Positions 8,587 through 17,017 of a DNA stretch of 64,000 nt are shown piece by piece. The notes under the pieces are model-generated. The model ran no database searches and had not been told where the DNA came from. It was given only the letters and a program-made list of their open reading frames with translations. The DNA is from Laceyella sediminis. Lineage in GTDB: Bacteria; Bacillota; Bacilli; Thermoactinomycetales; Thermoactinomycetaceae. The position numbers and the translations under genes are program-made. Positions within the stretch are counted from its first letter, which is position 1. Every line of letters starts with the position of its first letter. The stretch is taken from the NCBI RefSeq assembly GCF_003003125.1, contig NZ_PVTZ01000015.1:19772-83771 (forward strand), read 5' to 3'.

Positions 8587-10053
8587 ATGGAATATGGCGT
8601 GATTATCTCAATCGGCATTTATATGGTAGCGATGCTGATCATCGGTTATTTCGCCTATAAGCGAACTTCGGACCTCTCTGATTATATGTTGGGCGGGCGG
8701 AATCTGGGTCCCGCGGTGACAGCCCTTAGTGCGGGCGCTTCCGATATGAGCGGCTGGTTGCTGATGGGGTTGCCCGGCGCCATGTATGCAACAGGGATCA
8801 GTAGCGGCTGGATTGTATTGGGCTTGTGTGTGGGTGCTTATCTCAACTGGCTGTATGTGGCGCCGCGCTTGCGAACGTATACGGAAGTGGCGCAGAACGC
8901 GATCACCATTCCAGTCTACTTTGAAAACCGTTTCAAAGACCAATCCCGTATTTTGCGCGTAGTATCTGCACTGGTTATTTTTGTTTTCTTCACCTTCTAC
9001 ACCTCTTCGGGCATGGTGTCTGGCGGGGAGTTGTTTAAAACCGCGTTTGGGATGGATTATTTGTGGGGAGTTCTCATTTCTGCGGGTGTCGTAATTCTGT
9101 ATACGCTGTTTGGCGGATTTTTGGCCGTCAGCTGGACAGACTTCGTCCAAGGAACCATCATGTTTGTGGCTTTGATCTTAGTACCATTGGTTACAGTGAT
9201 GGAGGCGGGTGGCCTCGGTTCGACGCTGGCTGAGATCAAAAGCATCGATCCGGCCTTGCTTGATGCGTTTAAAGGGACAAGCGTGATTGGCATCATTTCC
9301 TTGCTGGCTTGGGGATTGGGATATTTCGGACAACCCCATATCATTGTGCGCTTTATGGCGCTCAGCTCGGTAAAAGAAGCGAAAAGCGCGCGCCGCATTG
9401 GCATGGGCTGGATGATCTTTTCGATCATTGGCGCGATGTTAACAGGTTTATTTGGAATCGCTTACTTTAACAACACCGGTATGAAGCTGGAAAATCCTGA
9501 AACGGTGTTTATCAAGTTGTCTGATGTGCTGTTCCATCCGCTGATCACCGGTTTCTTGCTGGCGGCGATCCTGGCGGCAGTTATGAGTACGATTTCTTCC
9601 CAACTGTTGGTGACCTCAAGCGCGTTGACGGAAGACTTCTACAAAGCGTTCTTCCGCCGTTCGGCCACAGATAAGGAGCTGGTGTTGGTCGGTCGCTTGT
9701 CTCTCTTGGGTGTAGCTTTGATCGCTTTGTATTTGTCTTTGAACCCCAACGAAACCATTCTCAACTTGGTGGGTTATGCGTGGGCCGGCTTTGGAGCCGC
9801 ATTCGGGCCGGTGGTGTTGATCAGCCTGTTCTGGAAACGGATGAACAAATGGGGAGCGCTTGCGGGCATGCTCGCCGGAGCGGTTACCGTTATCGTATGG
9901 GAGCAAATCGAGGCGCTCAGCGAAGTGTATGAGATCATTCCTGGCTTTATTGCGTGTACGCTGGCTGTCATCATCGTGAGCCTGCTTACGCCGAAACCGC
10001 CGGCTGAGATTGAGGCTGAGTTTGATGAAATGGTGAGACAAACGCAAGTGTAA
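8587..10053 (+). CDS. putP: Sodium/proline symporter PutP
   Basis: A 488-residue sodium:solute symporter with about 13 membrane helices. The sequence is typical of PutP: SDYMLGGRNLGPAVTALSAGASDMSGWLLMGLPGA in the early helices and a conserved GYFGQPHIIVRFMA segment mid-protein. It imports L-proline with Na+, for nutrition or osmotic balance. The ATG at 8587 is favoured since AAGGGG lies 8 bases upstream; the frame from 8569 lacks a site. No putA/B genes are nearby. Confidence 0.92.
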   Translation: MEYGVIISIGIYMVAMLIIGYFAYKRTSDLSDYMLGGRNLGPAVTALSAGASDMSGWLLMGLPGAMYATGISSGWIVLGLCVGAYLNWLYVAPRLRTYTEVAQNAITIPVYFENRFKDQSRILRVVSALVIFVFFTFYTSSGMVSGGELFKTAFGMDYLWGVLISAGVVILYTLFGGFLAVSWTDFVQGTIMFVALILVPLVTVMEAGGLGSTLAEIKSIDPALLDAFKGTSVIGIISLLAWGLGYFGQPHIIVRFMALSSVKEAKSARRIGMGWMIFSIIGAMLTGLFGIAYFNNTGMKLENPETVFIKLSDVLFHPLITGFLLAAILAAVMSTISSQLLVTSSALTEDFYKAFFRRSATDKELVLVGRLSLLGVALIALYLSLNPNETILNLVGYAWAGFGAAFGPVVLISLFWKRMNKWGALAGMLAGAVTVIVWEQIEALSEVYEIIPGFIACTLAVIIVSLLTPKPPAEIEAEFDEMVRQTQV

Positions 10054-10055
10054 TT

Positions 10056-10098
10056 AAAAAGAACCCATCGACTCCAATCAAGGGCGGTGGGTTCTTTT
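10056..10098. terminator. Bidirectional terminator between putP and the deacetylase gene
   Basis: AAAAAGAACCCATCG (10056-10070) pairs with CGGTGGGTTCTTTT (10085-10098). Runs of A and T on either side suit both convergent genes. Confidence 0.85.
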
Positions 10099-10100
10099 GC

Positions 10101-10916
10101 TTATTTATATGCAGGAACTTGCAACAATTGGTCAATGGTGACGAATTCGTAGCCTTGTTGCCGCAAGTGTTTGATGATGCGGGGGAGTGATGCGACGGTT
10201 GCGTCACGTGGCCCACCGGCATCATGTTGCAAGATGATGCTCCCTGGCAAGGCATGATTCTTGACTGTCTGAACGATATCTTCCGGTGTTCTTCCTTTTT
10301 TCCAGTCAAGCGTGTCAACATCCCACTGGATCATTTCATAACCCATTTGTTCCAAGTGTTTGATCTTGCCTTTGACCGCTCCGTATGGCGGGCGCATCAG
10401 GCGCAGGTCTTTGCCGATGATTTGTTTGACGGTGGCATTGGTGCGACTCATTTCTTGCACCAATTGCTGATCGGTCAAGCTGGGGAGGTACGGATGACGC
10501 CACGTATGGCTACCGATCACATGTCCTTCATCATATATCCGTTTAAGCATGTTCGGATGGGCTTTTGCTTGCTGTCCCAATACGAAGAATGTGGCGCGAA
10601 TTCCGTTTTGCTTTAAGATGTCTAAAATTTGATTGGTATAACGATCACTTGGCCCATCGTCAAATGTCAACGCGACCCATTTCAGCCCACGCGGACCGTG
10701 ATAATGCATATGTTTCGATTCGGATTTGATCACGGTTTTTTGTAGTGCGGTCAATTCTGGCGGCAATTTGATGCGCTTAGGCATAGGTGAGAGTTTGGTG
10801 AGGTGTGAATGGTCTGCTTGCCATCCGGGTTCTGCGGATTGTTGGTTAAAGCAACCGCTGAGCAAGGCACTGCTCATAAGCGTTGCCGCAAGAAGACCAT
10901 ATATTTTTTTTTGCAT
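10101..10916 (-). CDS. Polysaccharide deacetylase lipoprotein (CE4)
   Basis: A 271-residue secreted lipoprotein: lipobox LLSGC with Cys22, then a CE4/NodB deacetylase domain. The motifs are all present: TFDDG (motif 1, catalytic Asp and metal Asp), HTWRH (metal His pair), RPPYG, DVDTLDW and a late ILQHD. The family removes acetyl groups from peptidoglycan or related glycans using Zn2+ or Co2+. It is membrane-anchored outside the cell. Which glycan it acts on is unknown; spore cortex or cell wall are plausible. It is convergent with putP. Confidence 0.92.
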   Translation of the reverse strand: MQKKIYGLLAATLMSSALLSGCFNQQSAEPGWQADHSHLTKLSPMPKRIKLPPELTALQKTVIKSESKHMHYHGPRGLKWVALTFDDGPSDRYTNQILDILKQNGIRATFFVLGQQAKAHPNMLKRIYDEGHVIGSHTWRHPYLPSLTDQQLVQEMSRTNATVKQIIGKDLRLMRPPYGAVKGKIKHLEQMGYEMIQWDVDTLDWKKGRTPEDIVQTVKNHALPGSIILQHDAGGPRDATVASLPRIIKHLRQQGYEFVTIDQLLQVPAYK

Positions 10917-11034
10917 GGTAAATCTCCAATCCCTATAAATCTATTTATATCAATAATAAATTAATCTAAGATAAAATTTATCTACTTTGCTAAGCCGAAC
11001 TTGACGATCTTGTGGACGTTTTTTTACGGATTGG

Positions 11035-11068
11035 TTTCAAAAAACGTCCGTGCGTTGGGCACGGACGT
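11035..11068 (-). terminator. Terminator of the R2lox gene
   Basis: ACGTCCGTG (11044-11052) pairs with CACGGACGT (11060-11068); read on the minus strand it ends in TTTTTTG. An overlapping repeat GGACGTTTTTTT/CAAAAAACGTCC extends upstream to about 11015. Confidence 0.8.
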
Positions 11069-11140
11069 GTGAATGGGGGAAGAGGCGGTCTGCCTGGCGA
11101 TAAACCAGTGCTTGGGGAAAGCGTATGTGTCGACAGGGTG

Positions 11141-12049
11141 TCAAAGCGATTCCAGATTAAATTGGCGATAGATTTCTTCCAAGGATTTATCTTTGGCACG
11201 GGCGATGATCTGTTTGCGAATGGCAAATTGCTTTTGAGAAAATGCGAAGCGCCTTTCTAATCCGACGCCAAATGCGTCAGGATAATTGGCGATCATGCTG
11301 GGGGTAGGCTGTTCTGCAGGGTTCCATTCGTCCATGCGTTGCATGATATATTCATAGAGATGGGGATGTTCTTGAATGAGACGGTGCAGAACATACGTGC
11401 CGTAACTGATGTGCCGGGATTCGTCTTTTTTGATCAGGCGGATGCCTTCCATCAAGCCTGGCATGAGCCCCCGCTTTTCAAGTGCTTGCTCAAAAAACCA
11501 ATATCCGGTTTCCGCGCCAACGCCTTCAATCAACATGTTGTATAACACGGCAGCATCAGCGAATGCTTCGGGGGAGTCGTCAGTCAACAGCCGGTTCATG
11601 GTGCGAGTGAGGGTGTTGCTATCCTGTTGGGCCGCATCTGTGTCATACAAGTAAAGCTTGGGTACGCCACGTCGATTTAGATAGGGGGTCAAATCTTCGG
11701 TGACACCGAGTGTGTTGATGAAAAGGCGGAAAAACTCCGTATGTTTGGCTTCTTCAAACAAAAACGTGGTCAAATACATCTCTTCTTCCAATCTTCCTTC
11801 ACGGGCCACAGCGATCAGAAGCGGTAGCAAATCGACCGTCACCGCTTCTTCCCCAGCCAAGAAATTAACAATCATCCCCAGGATCTCTCTTTTTTGCTCC
11901 CCAGTGAATTGACTCCAATCTTTGACATCCTGTGTCAGGTCGATATCTTCCGGATTCCAGGTGCCCAGCCGTTTGGCTTTTTGATACAGGCGGTAAGGAA
12001 CAGACTGCATATCCAGTCCTTTGCTCAGCGTAATAATATGTCGTGTCAA
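11141..12049 (-). CDS. R2-like ligand-binding oxidase (R2lox)
   Basis: A 302-residue ferritin-like di-metal protein, the same length as the Geobacillus R2loxI protein. All six expected ligands are visible: E67 (GEEAVT), E100 and H103 (EEAKH), E175 (IEG), E210 and H213 (DESRH). The pair that forms the unusual Val-Tyr ether crosslink in R2lox is also kept, V70 and Y170 (LYNM). This separates it from a ribonucleotide reductase R2 subunit. R2lox binds a Mn/Fe cofactor and a fatty-acid-like ligand; its physiological reaction is unknown. The start is a TTG at 12049 after GGAGGGG. It is divergent from an Rrf2 regulator gene. Confidence 0.88.
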   Translation of the reverse strand: MTRHIITLSKGLDMQSVPYRLYQKAKRLGTWNPEDIDLTQDVKDWSQFTGEQKREILGMIVNFLAGEEAVTVDLLPLLIAVAREGRLEEEMYLTTFLFEEAKHTEFFRLFINTLGVTEDLTPYLNRRGVPKLYLYDTDAAQQDSNTLTRTMNRLLTDDSPEAFADAAVLYNMLIEGVGAETGYWFFEQALEKRGLMPGLMEGIRLIKKDESRHISYGTYVLHRLIQEHPHLYEYIMQRMDEWNPAEQPTPSMIANYPDAFGVGLERRFAFSQKQFAIRKQIIARAKDKSLEEIYRQFNLESL

Positions 12050-12241
12050 GGAAACCCCTCCAATCATGAAATATGAACCGGCGGGTCAGTCGGTGCCACC
12101 CATGATATACCCATTGAAGAATGGGATCGAGTCTAATTTTATACCGAAAAATGCGATTTTTCTACCATCCCCTTCCGTTTGTGTGGTGAGTGGAAACGCG
12201 TTATTGATATCGCATTCCGAGCGAGGCAATGGAAAGGGAGA

Positions 12242-12270
12242 TTGACAAATTACAGATAATTATATAAAAT
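12242..12270 (+). promoter_or_regulatory. Consensus sigma-A promoter before the rrf2 leader
   Basis: TTGACA (12242-12247), a 17-base AT-rich spacer and TAAAAT (12265-12270). It is the best promoter match I found in the window. It should start transcription near 12277, just before the leader ORF. The rest of 12050-12241 shows nothing further. Confidence 0.75.
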
Positions 12271-12299
12271 TCAAATTAACAGATGAGGAGGTTGCCCCC

Positions 12300-12458
12300 A
12301 TGGTTGCCATGGGTGAGGAAAATGGGATTTTGCACATCCAAAACCGACTATTCTGCTTGATTTTGTCGAAAAAATCGGTGCGTTGTCGGTCCATGTTTCT
12401 TTTCACCGACGATTGCTTAACATATCCGATCCCCACGACGCGGGAAGACGGAGGCTGA
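12300..12458 (+). CDS. Possible 52-residue leader ORF upstream of rrf2
   Basis: GAGGAGG lies 8 bases before the ATG at 12300, and the ORF ends 5 bases before the Rrf2 ATG. It would be the first ORF on the transcript from the consensus promoter at 12242. Its start codon sits inside a perfect CCCATGG-TTG-CCATGGG hairpin. The peptide has no recognised domain. It may be a regulatory leader, a small protein, or spurious. Confidence 0.35.
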   Translation: MVAMGEENGILHIQNRLFCLILSKKSVRCRSMFLFTDDCLTYPIPTTREDGG

Positions 12459-12463
12459 TAGGC

Positions 12464-12892
12464 ATGAAAATATCGACAAGAGGCGAATATGCCCTGCGCG
12501 CGCTGATTATCTTGGGGCAAGAACCGGCGCGAGTGATGACGATTAGCGACCTTGCGGACAAAACGCTGGTGCCGACAAGTTATTTGGAGCACATCTTATT
12601 GCAGCTCAAACATCTGGGATATGTGGTCAGCCGGCGCGGAAGCCGTGGCGGATACCGGATCAACCGGCCGCCGGATCAGATTGTGATCGGAGAGATCATC
12701 CGCCAGTTGGAAGGGCCGTTGGCACCGATGGGCTGCGTGAGTGTGACTGCTTATGAGTCATGTGAATTGGAATCAATGTGCTTGCTCAGGCCCTTGTGGA
12801 TGTCTATCCGGGAAACCGTCGCAAATCTATTGGAAAAGACCACGTTGGAAGATCTGCTGCGCGGCAAAGTGCATCAGGCGGCAAAAGGATAG
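12464..12892 (+). CDS. Rrf2 family regulator with a three-Cys cluster motif
   Basis: A 142-residue Rrf2 protein: winged helix with STRGEYALRALIILG at the N-terminus and RGSRGGYRI in the wing. C91, C100 and C106 form C-x8-C-x5-C, the spacing type seen in Fe-S cluster regulators such as NsrR and IscR. It therefore probably senses cluster state, NO or iron, rather than cysteine like CymR. The start is the ATG at 12464. It faces away from the R2lox gene, and the shared intergenic region could be its target (inference). Confidence 0.85.
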   Translation: MKISTRGEYALRALIILGQEPARVMTISDLADKTLVPTSYLEHILLQLKHLGYVVSRRGSRGGYRINRPPDQIVIGEIIRQLEGPLAPMGCVSVTAYESCELESMCLLRPLWMSIRETVANLLEKTTLEDLLRGKVHQAAKG

Positions 12893-12926
12893 GTAAAACA
12901 TGAACTTCTCTCTCGGGATGTTAAAG

Positions 12927-12953
12927 CCATGACCACTACGGTTATGGTTTTTT
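12927..12953 (+). terminator. Terminator of rrf2
   Basis: CCATGACC pairs with GGTTATGG (one G-U), followed by TTTTTT. Confidence 0.8.
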
Positions 12954-13052
12954 TGTGTTGGCCGGAGTGGGTACCCTTCATTTTTGTGCTTGAAAATGTC
13001 GGATGGTGCCAGCCGCATCTTGCTAATCTATTGATGAGGGGGTGAGGTGCTT

Positions 13053-13928
13053 GTGAACCTGCTGCAACATATGAATGCAGCGCTCAGCTATATTGAAGAC
13101 CATCTCGCTGACGACATCGACTTTAAAGAAGTGGCCCGGCGGGCGATGTGTTCGGAGTACCATTTTAAACGGATGTTTTCTTTTCTCGCCGGTGTGACGT
13201 TGTCCGAATACATTCGGCGCAGACGGCTCACCCTGGCCGCATTTGAACTTAAGGATCGCGATGAGCGGATCATCGATATTGCGATCAAATACGGTTACAG
13301 CTCAGCGGATGCGTTTGCGCGGGCGTTTCAAGCCATGCATGGTGTGACACCATCCGAAGCCAGAAACAATGGAAAGCCGTTGAAAGCTTTTCCGCGGATG
13401 ACTTTTCAATTGACTGTCAAAGGGGGAAACGAAATGAATTATCGCATCGAGGAGAAAAGCGCGTTTCGCATTGTCGGCATCAAAAAAAGAGTTCCACTGA
13501 TTTATCAAGGGGTTAATCCGGAAATTGCCTCCATGTGGGCCAGCTTGGATGAGGCGAAGATCACTCGGCTGAAGAATCTCAGCAATGTCGAGCCGATTGG
13601 TTTGCTTAGCGCATCTACGAATTTTTCTGAAGGGAGAAAGGAGGGAGGGGAACTGGATCATTACATTGGCGTGGCAACGACGCAAGCGTGTCCAGAAGAT
13701 CTGGATCAGCTGGAGGTACCCCCTTTGACCTGGGCGGTATTTGAAGTTGTCGGTCCCTTTCCCAATACATTGCAAGAGACATGGGGGCGCATCTTCTCCG
13801 AATGGTTCCCATCTTCCGATTATGAGCTGGCTGAAGGGCCGGAAATGTTGTGGAACGAGCACAAAGATACTTCATCGCCCAAGTTTCGTAGCGAGATATG
13901 GATTCCGATTCAGAAAAAGCGCCAATGA
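13053..13928 (+). CDS. AraC-type regulator with GyrI-like effector domain
   Basis: A 291-residue protein. Residues 1-105 form a double helix-turn-helix AraC DNA-binding domain ([29 protein letters not shown], then [24 protein letters not shown]). Residues 130-291 form a GyrI/SOUL-like ligand domain ending in SEIWIPI, as in Rob and B. subtilis YdeE. Such proteins usually sense hydrophobic compounds and control stress or efflux genes. The GTG at 13053 has better spacing from GAGGGGGTGAG than the GTG at 13047. Confidence 0.88.
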   Translation: MNLLQHMNAALSYIEDHLADDIDFKEVARRAMCSEYHFKRMFSFLAGVTLSEYIRRRRLTLAAFELKDRDERIIDIAIKYGYSSADAFARAFQAMHGVTPSEARNNGKPLKAFPRMTFQLTVKGGNEMNYRIEEKSAFRIVGIKKRVPLIYQGVNPEIASMWASLDEAKITRLKNLSNVEPIGLLSASTNFSEGRKEGGELDHYIGVATTQACPEDLDQLEVPPLTWAVFEVVGPFPNTLQETWGRIFSEWFPSSDYELAEGPEMLWNEHKDTSSPKFRSEIWIPIQKKRQ

Positions 13929-13975
13929 ATAGATGGGATGCCCGCAATGGCCAATATGAGGCCTTGCGGGTATTG

Positions 13976-14005
13976 TTGCTTATGTCGGATGATTTGCAAT
14001 ATAAT
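13976..14005 (+). promoter_or_regulatory. Sigma-A type promoter before the small ORF and rsgA
   Basis: TTGCTT (13976-13981), an 18-base spacer and TATAAT (14000-14005). The transcript would begin about 25 bases before the small ORF at 14036. Confidence 0.6.
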
Positions 14006-14035
14006 AAAAGCAAGTTGCAAAAAGGAGTGATGACG

Positions 14036-14098
14036 ATGATTGTGATGAACAGCAAGCTGAACACGACAGGACAAGACGTGGAGAATCCTTTTTGCTGA
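14036..14098 (+). CDS. Possible 20-residue peptide upstream of rsgA
   Basis: GGAG lies 8 bases before the ATG at 14036, downstream of a good promoter. The peptide is short and hydrophilic and ends in ENPFC. No family recognised. A perfect palindrome, ATGATCTGC-T-GCAGATCAT (14120-14138), lies between it and the rsgA ribosome site. It may be a leader peptide or a small signalling or structural peptide; the evidence is only its position and signals. Confidence 0.4.
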   Translation: MIVMNSKLNTTGQDVENPFC

Positions 14099-14159
14099 GA
14101 GGTTCGGACGGGGGTTCTCCATGATCTGCTGCAGATCATAATGATAGGAGGACTCACCA

Positions 14160-15221
14160 TTGGATAAATGGACATGGGGCTGGACCCCTGCCTTGGAGGA
14201 AGCATTTGATCAGATCAAAGAGGACGGGCTCGCGGTTGGGCGCGTGACCCTTCAGCATAAACGCTTGTATCGTTTGCAGACCGAATACGGGGAGCTATTG
14301 GCGGAATTGACTGGCAGATTCCGCTATGAGACAACGAGAGTGGAAGATTATCCTGCCGTGGGCGATTGGGTGGTCATTCGACCACGGGTGGCGGAGGGCA
14401 GAGCCTCCATTGAGGCTGTTTTGCCTCGCTTTAGCAGGTTTTCCCGCAAAGTGGCTGGCCGGACATGGGAGGAACAGATTGTCGCCGCCAACGTCAATAC
14501 GGTATTCTTGGTCAACGCGTTAAACCAAGATTTTAATGTGCGGCGGATCGAGCGTTATCTTACCTTGGCTTGGGAAAGCGGTGCGCAGCCGGTGATTGTG
14601 TTGAACAAGGCGGATTTGTACCCGGACGTATCGGATAAGGTGGCGCAAGTCGAAGCGGTGGCCTTGGGTGTGCCGATTCATGTGGTAAGTGGCTTGACCG
14701 GCAAGGGATTGGATGAGTTGATGGCGTATTTGCAACCGGGAAAAACAGTGGCCTTGCTTGGTTCCTCCGGAGTGGGCAAATCCACCTTAACCAATTGCTT
14801 TTTGGGGACGGAACAGCAAGAAGTGCAAGCGATTCGCGCTGGGGACGACAAAGGGAAGCATACAACCACCTATCGAGAATTGTTCCTCTTGCCGCAAGGG
14901 GGATGCCTGATCGACACGCCGGGAATGCGTGGGATCAAACTTGTCGACCAAGAACACGGTGTGCAAGAGACATTTGAGGAGATTGAGCAGTTGGCTCTCT
15001 CTTGCCGTTTCACCGACTGCCAGCACCAGGGTGAACCAGGTTGCGCAGTGGAGCTCGCGTTGGCCGAAGGGCGCTTGGCCCCGAAACGCCTTGCAAATTA
15101 CCGGAAGTTGCTTCGGGAGTTGGCGTATTATGAGCGCAAAGAAAACCGGCAGCTGGCCCACGCGGAAAAAGAGATATGGAAGAAAAGAAGCAGACAAGCG
15201 AAGATACATGCGCGCAAGTGA
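14160..15221 (+). CDS. rsgA: Ribosome small-subunit-dependent GTPase RsgA
   Basis: A 353-residue circularly permuted GTPase of the RsgA/YjeQ family. An OB-fold domain comes first, then G4 NKADLYP, G1 GSSGVGKST, and G3 DTPGMRG. The C-terminal zinc knuckle is visible as CRFTDCQHQGEPGC. RsgA releases assembly factors late in 30S maturation. At about 350 residues it belongs to the longer form; a shorter housekeeping copy (YloQ-like, about 300) may exist elsewhere. The start is a TTG after AGGAGG. Confidence 0.93.
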   Translation: MDKWTWGWTPALEEAFDQIKEDGLAVGRVTLQHKRLYRLQTEYGELLAELTGRFRYETTRVEDYPAVGDWVVIRPRVAEGRASIEAVLPRFSRFSRKVAGRTWEEQIVAANVNTVFLVNALNQDFNVRRIERYLTLAWESGAQPVIVLNKADLYPDVSDKVAQVEAVALGVPIHVVSGLTGKGLDELMAYLQPGKTVALLGSSGVGKSTLTNCFLGTEQQEVQAIRAGDDKGKHTTTYRELFLLPQGGCLIDTPGMRGIKLVDQEHGVQETFEEIEQLALSCRFTDCQHQGEPGCAVELALAEGRLAPKRLANYRKLLRELAYYERKENRQLAHAEKEIWKKRSRQAKIHARK

Positions 15222-15235
15222 TTAATACGCACGCG

Positions 15236-15277
15236 GCGCCCAATCCGGCGGAACATAACCGGATTGGGCGCTTTTTT
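15236..15277 (+). terminator. Terminator of rsgA
   Basis: GCGCCCAATCCGG pairs perfectly with CCGGATTGGGCGC, followed by TTTTTT. Confidence 0.95.
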
Positions 15278-15420
15278 GCATTTCGTTTAAGCATTCGCTG
15301 GGGTGGTATGGTAAAATCACTGTTATTGGAAAGGACCTCTATCGCGTAAACGGTGGCGGTAAGCCCAGCCGCGACGTTAGAGGCGTATGGAAAAATGAAG
15401 AGATTGAGTGAGGGTAGGGC

Positions 15421-16113
15421 ATGCGAATCGAAGTCATAGCAACAGACTTGACTGATGCCAAATTGGCGGATCAGCATGGAGCTGACCGGATTGAACTGGT
15501 CACAGGTATGGCGGAAGGGGGATTAACACCCAGTTACGGGTTGATTGAGGAAGTGGTGCGTCGCGTTACGATTCCGGCTTATGTGATGATCCGGCCCCAC
15601 AGCCGTTCGTTTTGTTACAGTCGGGATGATCTGGACACGATGATCAAAGATATCCAAACCGTGAAACGCCTAGGCGCGCCAGGAGTGGTCTTGGGGGCGC
15701 TGACCAAGGAGAAGACCATTGATGAAACGGCGCTGTCGCTTTTGCTTGAGGCGGCGGATGGGTTAGACATCACTTTTCATCGCGCGTTTGATGAGGTGGC
15801 CGATCAGGAAGCGGCGCTAAAAGTGTTGCTCCGCTATCCGCAAGTGACGAGGGTGTTGACTTCCGGTGGCAAGCATAGCGCGCTTGATGCGGTTCCACAG
15901 ATGGCGAAGCTGGTGCGCTTGGCTGAGGGAACCCACCTGACCATTCTGGCGGGTAGTGGCTTGACCGTTGAGTCGTTGCCTGCATTTAGCGCGCAAACAG
16001 GGGTGAAGGAAGTTCATTTTGGCTCGGGGGTGCGAGTGGGCGGCAAGTCTTTGGCGCCGATTGATCCCGCCAAGCTGGAGGCATTAAAAGCAATAGCTGA
16101 TTCAAGCATATAA
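15421..16113 (+). CDS. cutC: CutC family protein
   Basis: A 230-residue TIM-barrel protein with the CutC signature: GADRIELV near residue 20, VMIRPHSRSFCYS near 58, and ITFHRAFDE near 118. CutC was named for copper homeostasis in E. coli, but its biochemical function is uncertain. The start is the ATG after a weak GGGTAGGGC site. It is a single-gene unit, followed by a hairpin at 16152-16184. Confidence 0.92.
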   Translation: MRIEVIATDLTDAKLADQHGADRIELVTGMAEGGLTPSYGLIEEVVRRVTIPAYVMIRPHSRSFCYSRDDLDTMIKDIQTVKRLGAPGVVLGALTKEKTIDETALSLLLEAADGLDITFHRAFDEVADQEAALKVLLRYPQVTRVLTSGGKHSALDAVPQMAKLVRLAEGTHLTILAGSGLTVESLPAFSAQTGVKEVHFGSGVRVGGKSLAPIDPAKLEALKAIADSSI

Positions 16114-16151
16114 AAGAAGCATAAAGAAAGGCGACAAGCGGTCGCAAACAA

Positions 16152-16184
16152 GGGCTCCCGCCGGCACAATCGCCGTGGGAGCCT
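16152..16184 (+). terminator. Terminator-like hairpin after cutC
   Basis: GGCTCCC..CCGGC pairs with CGCCG..GGGAGCC. The following T-stretch is weak. Confidence 0.6.
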
Positions 16185-16259
16185 TAACTGTTTGGTTTTC
16201 ATAAAAACCGAAGAGAAAGGGGAGGCGGTTTGGTAAGCCGATTCATAGGGAATGGAAAC

Positions 16260-16290
16260 AAAGCCGATCCTAATCCAAGGTCGGCTTTTT
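16260..16290 (+). terminator. Terminator-like hairpin in the leader of the response-regulator gene
   Basis: AAGCCGA pairs with TCGGCTT and is followed by TTTTT, only 26 bases before the ATG at 16316. AAGCCGAT occurs a second time at about 16236. The hairpin could end an upstream transcript or act as an attenuator. Confidence 0.5.
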
Positions 16291-16315
16291 ATGGTTACAC
16301 AGAGGAGGAAAGCGC

Positions 16316-17017
16316 ATGACGACCATCATGATTGTGGAAGATGACGAGAAAATTGCCACACTGTTGCAAGAACATCTTTTCCGCTACGGATACAAAGCTG
16401 AGCGCGTTACCGATTTTACTGCGGTACTGGATGTATTTTTGAATATCCAACCGCAATTGGTGCTGCTTGATGTCAACTTGCCTAGGTATGACGGATATTA
16501 CTGGTGTCGCCAAATCCGCCGCCACTCGACGTGCCCTATCTTGTTTATCTCTGCTAGAGAGGGGCAAATGGATCAGGTGATGGCCTTGGAAAACGGCGCC
16601 GACGATTACATAACCAAACCATTTCATTATGAAGTGGTGATCGCCAAGATTCGTAGCCATCTTCGCCGCGCCTACGGTGAATACGCGGGGGGCGGTGCAG
16701 AACGGCGGGTGGAAGTGAATGGATTGACCCTTTTCCCGGAACGGCTGGAGTTGGCGTGGCAGGGCAAGAAAGTGGAATTGGGAGGCAAAGAGGCTTTGTT
16801 GCTTGAAGCGTTATTGAAGCGGCCAGGGCGTGTGGCGACCAGGGATGTATTGTTGGAAATCCTGTGGAATGAGCAAGCGTTTGTGGATGATAACACGCTG
16901 AATGTGTATATCAACCGTGTTCGCGGCAAACTGAAAGAACTCGGCATCACAGGCCTGATCGAAACCGTGCGGGGAACGGGCTACCGCTTGAAACCTCCCG
17001 GGGAGGAAGGGGCATGA
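16316..17017 (+). CDS. Bce-type response regulator (OmpR family)
   Basis: A 233-residue response regulator: receiver domain with phospho-acceptor D52 (LVLLDVNLPR), acidic D9/D10 and K near 105, then a winged-helix OmpR/PhoB output domain. It partners the BceS-like kinase that overlaps it by ATGA at 17014, and probably activates the downstream ABC genes. The genes form one antimicrobial-peptide sensing and resistance module. GAGGAGG precedes the ATG. Confidence 0.92.
   Translation: MTTIMIVEDDEKIATLLQEHLFRYGYKAERVTDFTAVLDVFLNIQPQLVLLDVNLPRYDGYYWCRQIRRHSTCPILFISAREGQMDQVMALENGADDYITKPFHYEVVIAKIRSHLRRAYGEYAGGGAERRVEVNGLTLFPERLELAWQGKKVELGGKEALLLEALLKRPGRVATRDVLLEILWNEQAFVDDNTLNVYINRVRGKLKELGITGLIETVRGTGYRLKPPGEEGA

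Noticed and set aside
11141..12049. Ribonucleotide reductase beta subunit
   Set aside because: The V70/Y170 pair, the 302-residue length and absence of an alpha-subunit gene fit R2lox; the R2 radical Tyr context is not present.
13615..14205. 196-codon minus-strand frame across the AraC gene end and rsgA start
   Set aside because: It runs antisense to three plus-strand features and has no ribosome site or recognisable domain.
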